From assembly GCA_904063045.1 (NCBI GenBank), contig CAJFCJ010000025.1, positions 868,001-932,000 on the forward strand: DNA of 64,000 bases. Direction: 5' to 3'. Within the stretch, counting starts at the first letter, position 1. Each line of letters begins with the position of its first letter. The position numbers and the translations under genes were made by a program. The DNA is from Dimorphilus gyrociliatus (taxonomy: Eukaryota; Annelida; Polychaeta; Dinophilidae). Of this stretch, positions 61,901 through 64,000 are shown in pieces. The notes under the pieces are model-generated. The model saw only the letters and a program-made list of their open reading frames with translations. It had not been told where the DNA came from and ran no database searches.

Positions 61901-64000
61901 AAATTAACGATAAAATGGAAAGATTAGTCATTATCTACATTATATCTAAACCAATGTTATATTTATATGTTTTTTCCTACAATTTTTTCCCTTCCCCAAA
62001 CACTCATTCTATCATAAAAAACATCACAAATTCAATTGCCTACGTTGTCTCTTCCACAGAAACCATTCTTTGCATCTTCTGCAGCAGAAACCCGTTAAGA
62101 TTCTACCAGCTCTTTTGTAACAAATTTAAAGTTTGATAAGAAAATTACGAACACGGAGCATCTTCTCCCATTCGACTTTGTTTTTTTGTTTATTTTCTTC
62201 TCTTCTCTACCTTATTCTACTCTCTTTTTCTCTAATATAATATTTTATTCCACTTTTTCATTTTACTATATTTCTCTTTCTCTCTTTTCCGTCCTTGTCT
62301 TTTCCAATCTCCTCCTTTTTCACCTTCCCCCTTCTCATCTTTCTAATTATGTTAGACTTGCGAATATAATTATTGGGCGCATTGCCAATTGAATAGTTAT
62401 GAAAAGTTGATAAGATTTTAAATTGCATAATTCCCTAAACGGATTATGAAAGAATAGAATATTTAGGCATAGTCTACTAATGACTTTTGATCTGACGTCA
62501 ATAGAGACAGATCATGAGAGATGAAAATGAGAGAATTTACGTCTATTACGTAATCTACGTAGAGATTATCCCTCATCACCTTTTAACCCTAGACTAGTGG
62601 AGTGAGCATATCTAACACGAATATATAAAAAAATAGACGATTGCTAGGAGATAAGTATTTATTTATCCTTTGGCTTTTATAGCAATGTTAAAAATCTAAA
62701 GAGGAAAACCGAGAGAACGAAAAGAATAGGAGATTTATTAAACGAAGCTTTAGTGGTCAGCTTGATCGCCTCTTTCCCAGTCTTAATTTTTGTTCATTAA
62801 AATTCTTTCCTTCTCTTCCTCTCTCTCTCCTTTTTCCCTTTTTCAGCTTTCCCTCGCTATTTCAATTATTCCTTTTGTATACCAATTGTCAATTTTACTT
62901 TTGTTTCTTACTAAAAGTGATTTCACTTAAAGAAACAGGAAAAAAAGATTCTAATTAACTAACCGTTAAAGAAATAATGATAATATTATTCAAAGATTTG
63001 CTTTGAATAAAAAATGAGTGGTTGATTAGCAGAGAATATGAAGTAGCATAGATTATATCGATGGAAACATTAGATAAACCTAAGAAGAGTTTTAGAGAAA
63101 GGAAAAGTGATAAAAATTCAACTCTGTAACGAAAATGATTACAATGGAGATGATGATGATGATGATTATAAAATGGCGAATTTCGTTCTTGTTTGATATA
63201 CTGGAGCACGTTTCTCTTTCCTTTCAATGAACCTCCAGCACGTAGCCTCTTCTTCCTTTACAATCTTTTCATCGTGTTCGCTTTTCTTACGATGGGAGTG
63301 AATCGAAGCAGAATAAATAGGACGCTTTTATCTAACAACGACATAAACCTTATACTTTTCCTTAAATTGGATGCATCCGACTATTTTTATAGAATTTATT
63401 TGACGATCCAAGCAAAAAAGGAAAAAAAACCAAAAACCTAGTTAAATATAGTTTTACCGTTTAAAACGTTAATCCAGGATTCATAGAATTATTACGCAAT
63501 TCTTTACTTAACTAACAATATACAATATAGAAATATATCAAAATTGTATATCATGTCGTATATTTAGCTGCCGAAGCTAAGATTTGGTCTGCATCATCAC
63601 ACTTGGAATTTTATTTAAAATTGGGTAATGGAATCGTTTATACGGATATATATATATATATATACAGTTTATATATATATACATATATATATATACTGTA
63701 CATAGTATATATGTACTTAGGCTATTGTTCAATACATGCTCGCTACATGCATATTTGAAAATTGGATTACATAACAGTAATAAATAATAATTTTTAATTG
63801 ATGAAGGCTTCGTACAGTTTCTAACATTCAAGTCTCCTTTGTTTTTCATCTGTTGTCTGATAGTTTTTGTTTGTTCTTGAATTTGTATACAAACAAATAA
63901 ATAAAGAGCAAAGGAAAGATAAATTCATGAATTGTTTAAAAAAATGGAGAAGAAGAAGAAGAAGAAGAAGAAGAAAGAGAAGAAGAGAATTAAAACAAAA
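58903..64000. other. Intergenic region upstream of the LamG gene, no gene seen
   Basis: About 58930-59060 is richer in CpG than the surroundings and is the probable promoter and 5' UTR of the LamG gene; CAGATTTAG just before the ATG looks like a splice acceptor, so a non-coding exon may lie upstream. Beyond that I recognise no exon. GAA runs lie at 59510-59535 and 63949-63985, and a perfect 24-bp palindrome at 61167-61190. TA tracts with CAG/CTG interruptions cover about 63647-63712. Confidence 0.55.
61167..61190. repeat. Perfect 24-bp palindrome (TACAGTAT/ATACTGTA core)
   Basis: The left arm TATATACAGTAT is followed directly by its exact reverse complement. It is the longest perfect example of the interrupted TA motif that recurs across the window. 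Confidence 0.85.

Noticed and set aside
63193-63441. 82-residue open frame near the window end, hydrophobic then polar
   Set aside because: There is no family resemblance, and the adjoining sequence shows no splice sites or continuing exons. The evidence is too weak to call a gene.
1-64000. tRNA, rRNA, CRISPR arrays and intact transposase or reverse transcriptase genes
   Set aside because: I looked for their usual motifs on both strands and found none that I can support by eye; a tRNAscan or profile search would be needed to exclude weak cases.

Overview
This is an AT-rich window from an animal nuclear genome. Its genes are split by GT-AG introns, read in the standard code, and encode metazoan families: class A GPCRs, an EGF/laminin-G matrix protein, an alkaline ceramidase and an SH3BGR-family protein. 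Intergenic and intronic DNA is full of (TA)n, (GA/CT)n and GAA/CTT microsatellites. The species cannot be named from the sequence; an AT-rich invertebrate, perhaps a spiralian, fits best, but that is inference. I rebuilt gene models by hand from splice sites and reading phase. Ten protein-coding genes are supported, and all exon joins keep frame.

Layout. 1-5.5 kb: no gene seen. 5.57-16.85 kb (+): a four-exon peptide-type GPCR with large introns and a long cytoplasmic tail. 19.9-32.3 kb: a tandem family of five very divergent class A GPCRs (one +, four - head to tail). Each has two exons with one phase-1 intron at the same place, after TM5, which shows that they are paralogues. 35.26-37.32 kb (+): a four-exon GPCR with a TRY motif, preceded by two perfect CRE palindromes. 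37.88-41.95 kb (-): an SH3BGR-type thioredoxin-fold protein whose Ser/Glu/Lys-rich tail is spread over about 16 small exons, all phase 0 and all multiples of three. 43.63-44.69 kb (-): a complete four-exon alkaline ceramidase with its metal ligands intact. 46.34-58.90 kb (-): a 17-exon secreted EGF/laminin-G protein of pikachurin/agrin/perlecan C-terminal type with a strongly basic block. 58.9-64 kb: no gene seen.

The genes form no operon or obvious pathway. Seven of the ten are GPCRs. The most unusual items are the modular all-phase-0 acidic exon array with a possible early 3' end, the divergent GPCR cluster (Asp2.50 replaced by Asn or Gln, a short Cys pair in the second extracellular loop), an exact 42-bp inverted copy of one receptor's coding sequence nearby, and a recurrent TACAGTATA/TATACTGTA palindromic motif inside (TA)n tracts across the window.
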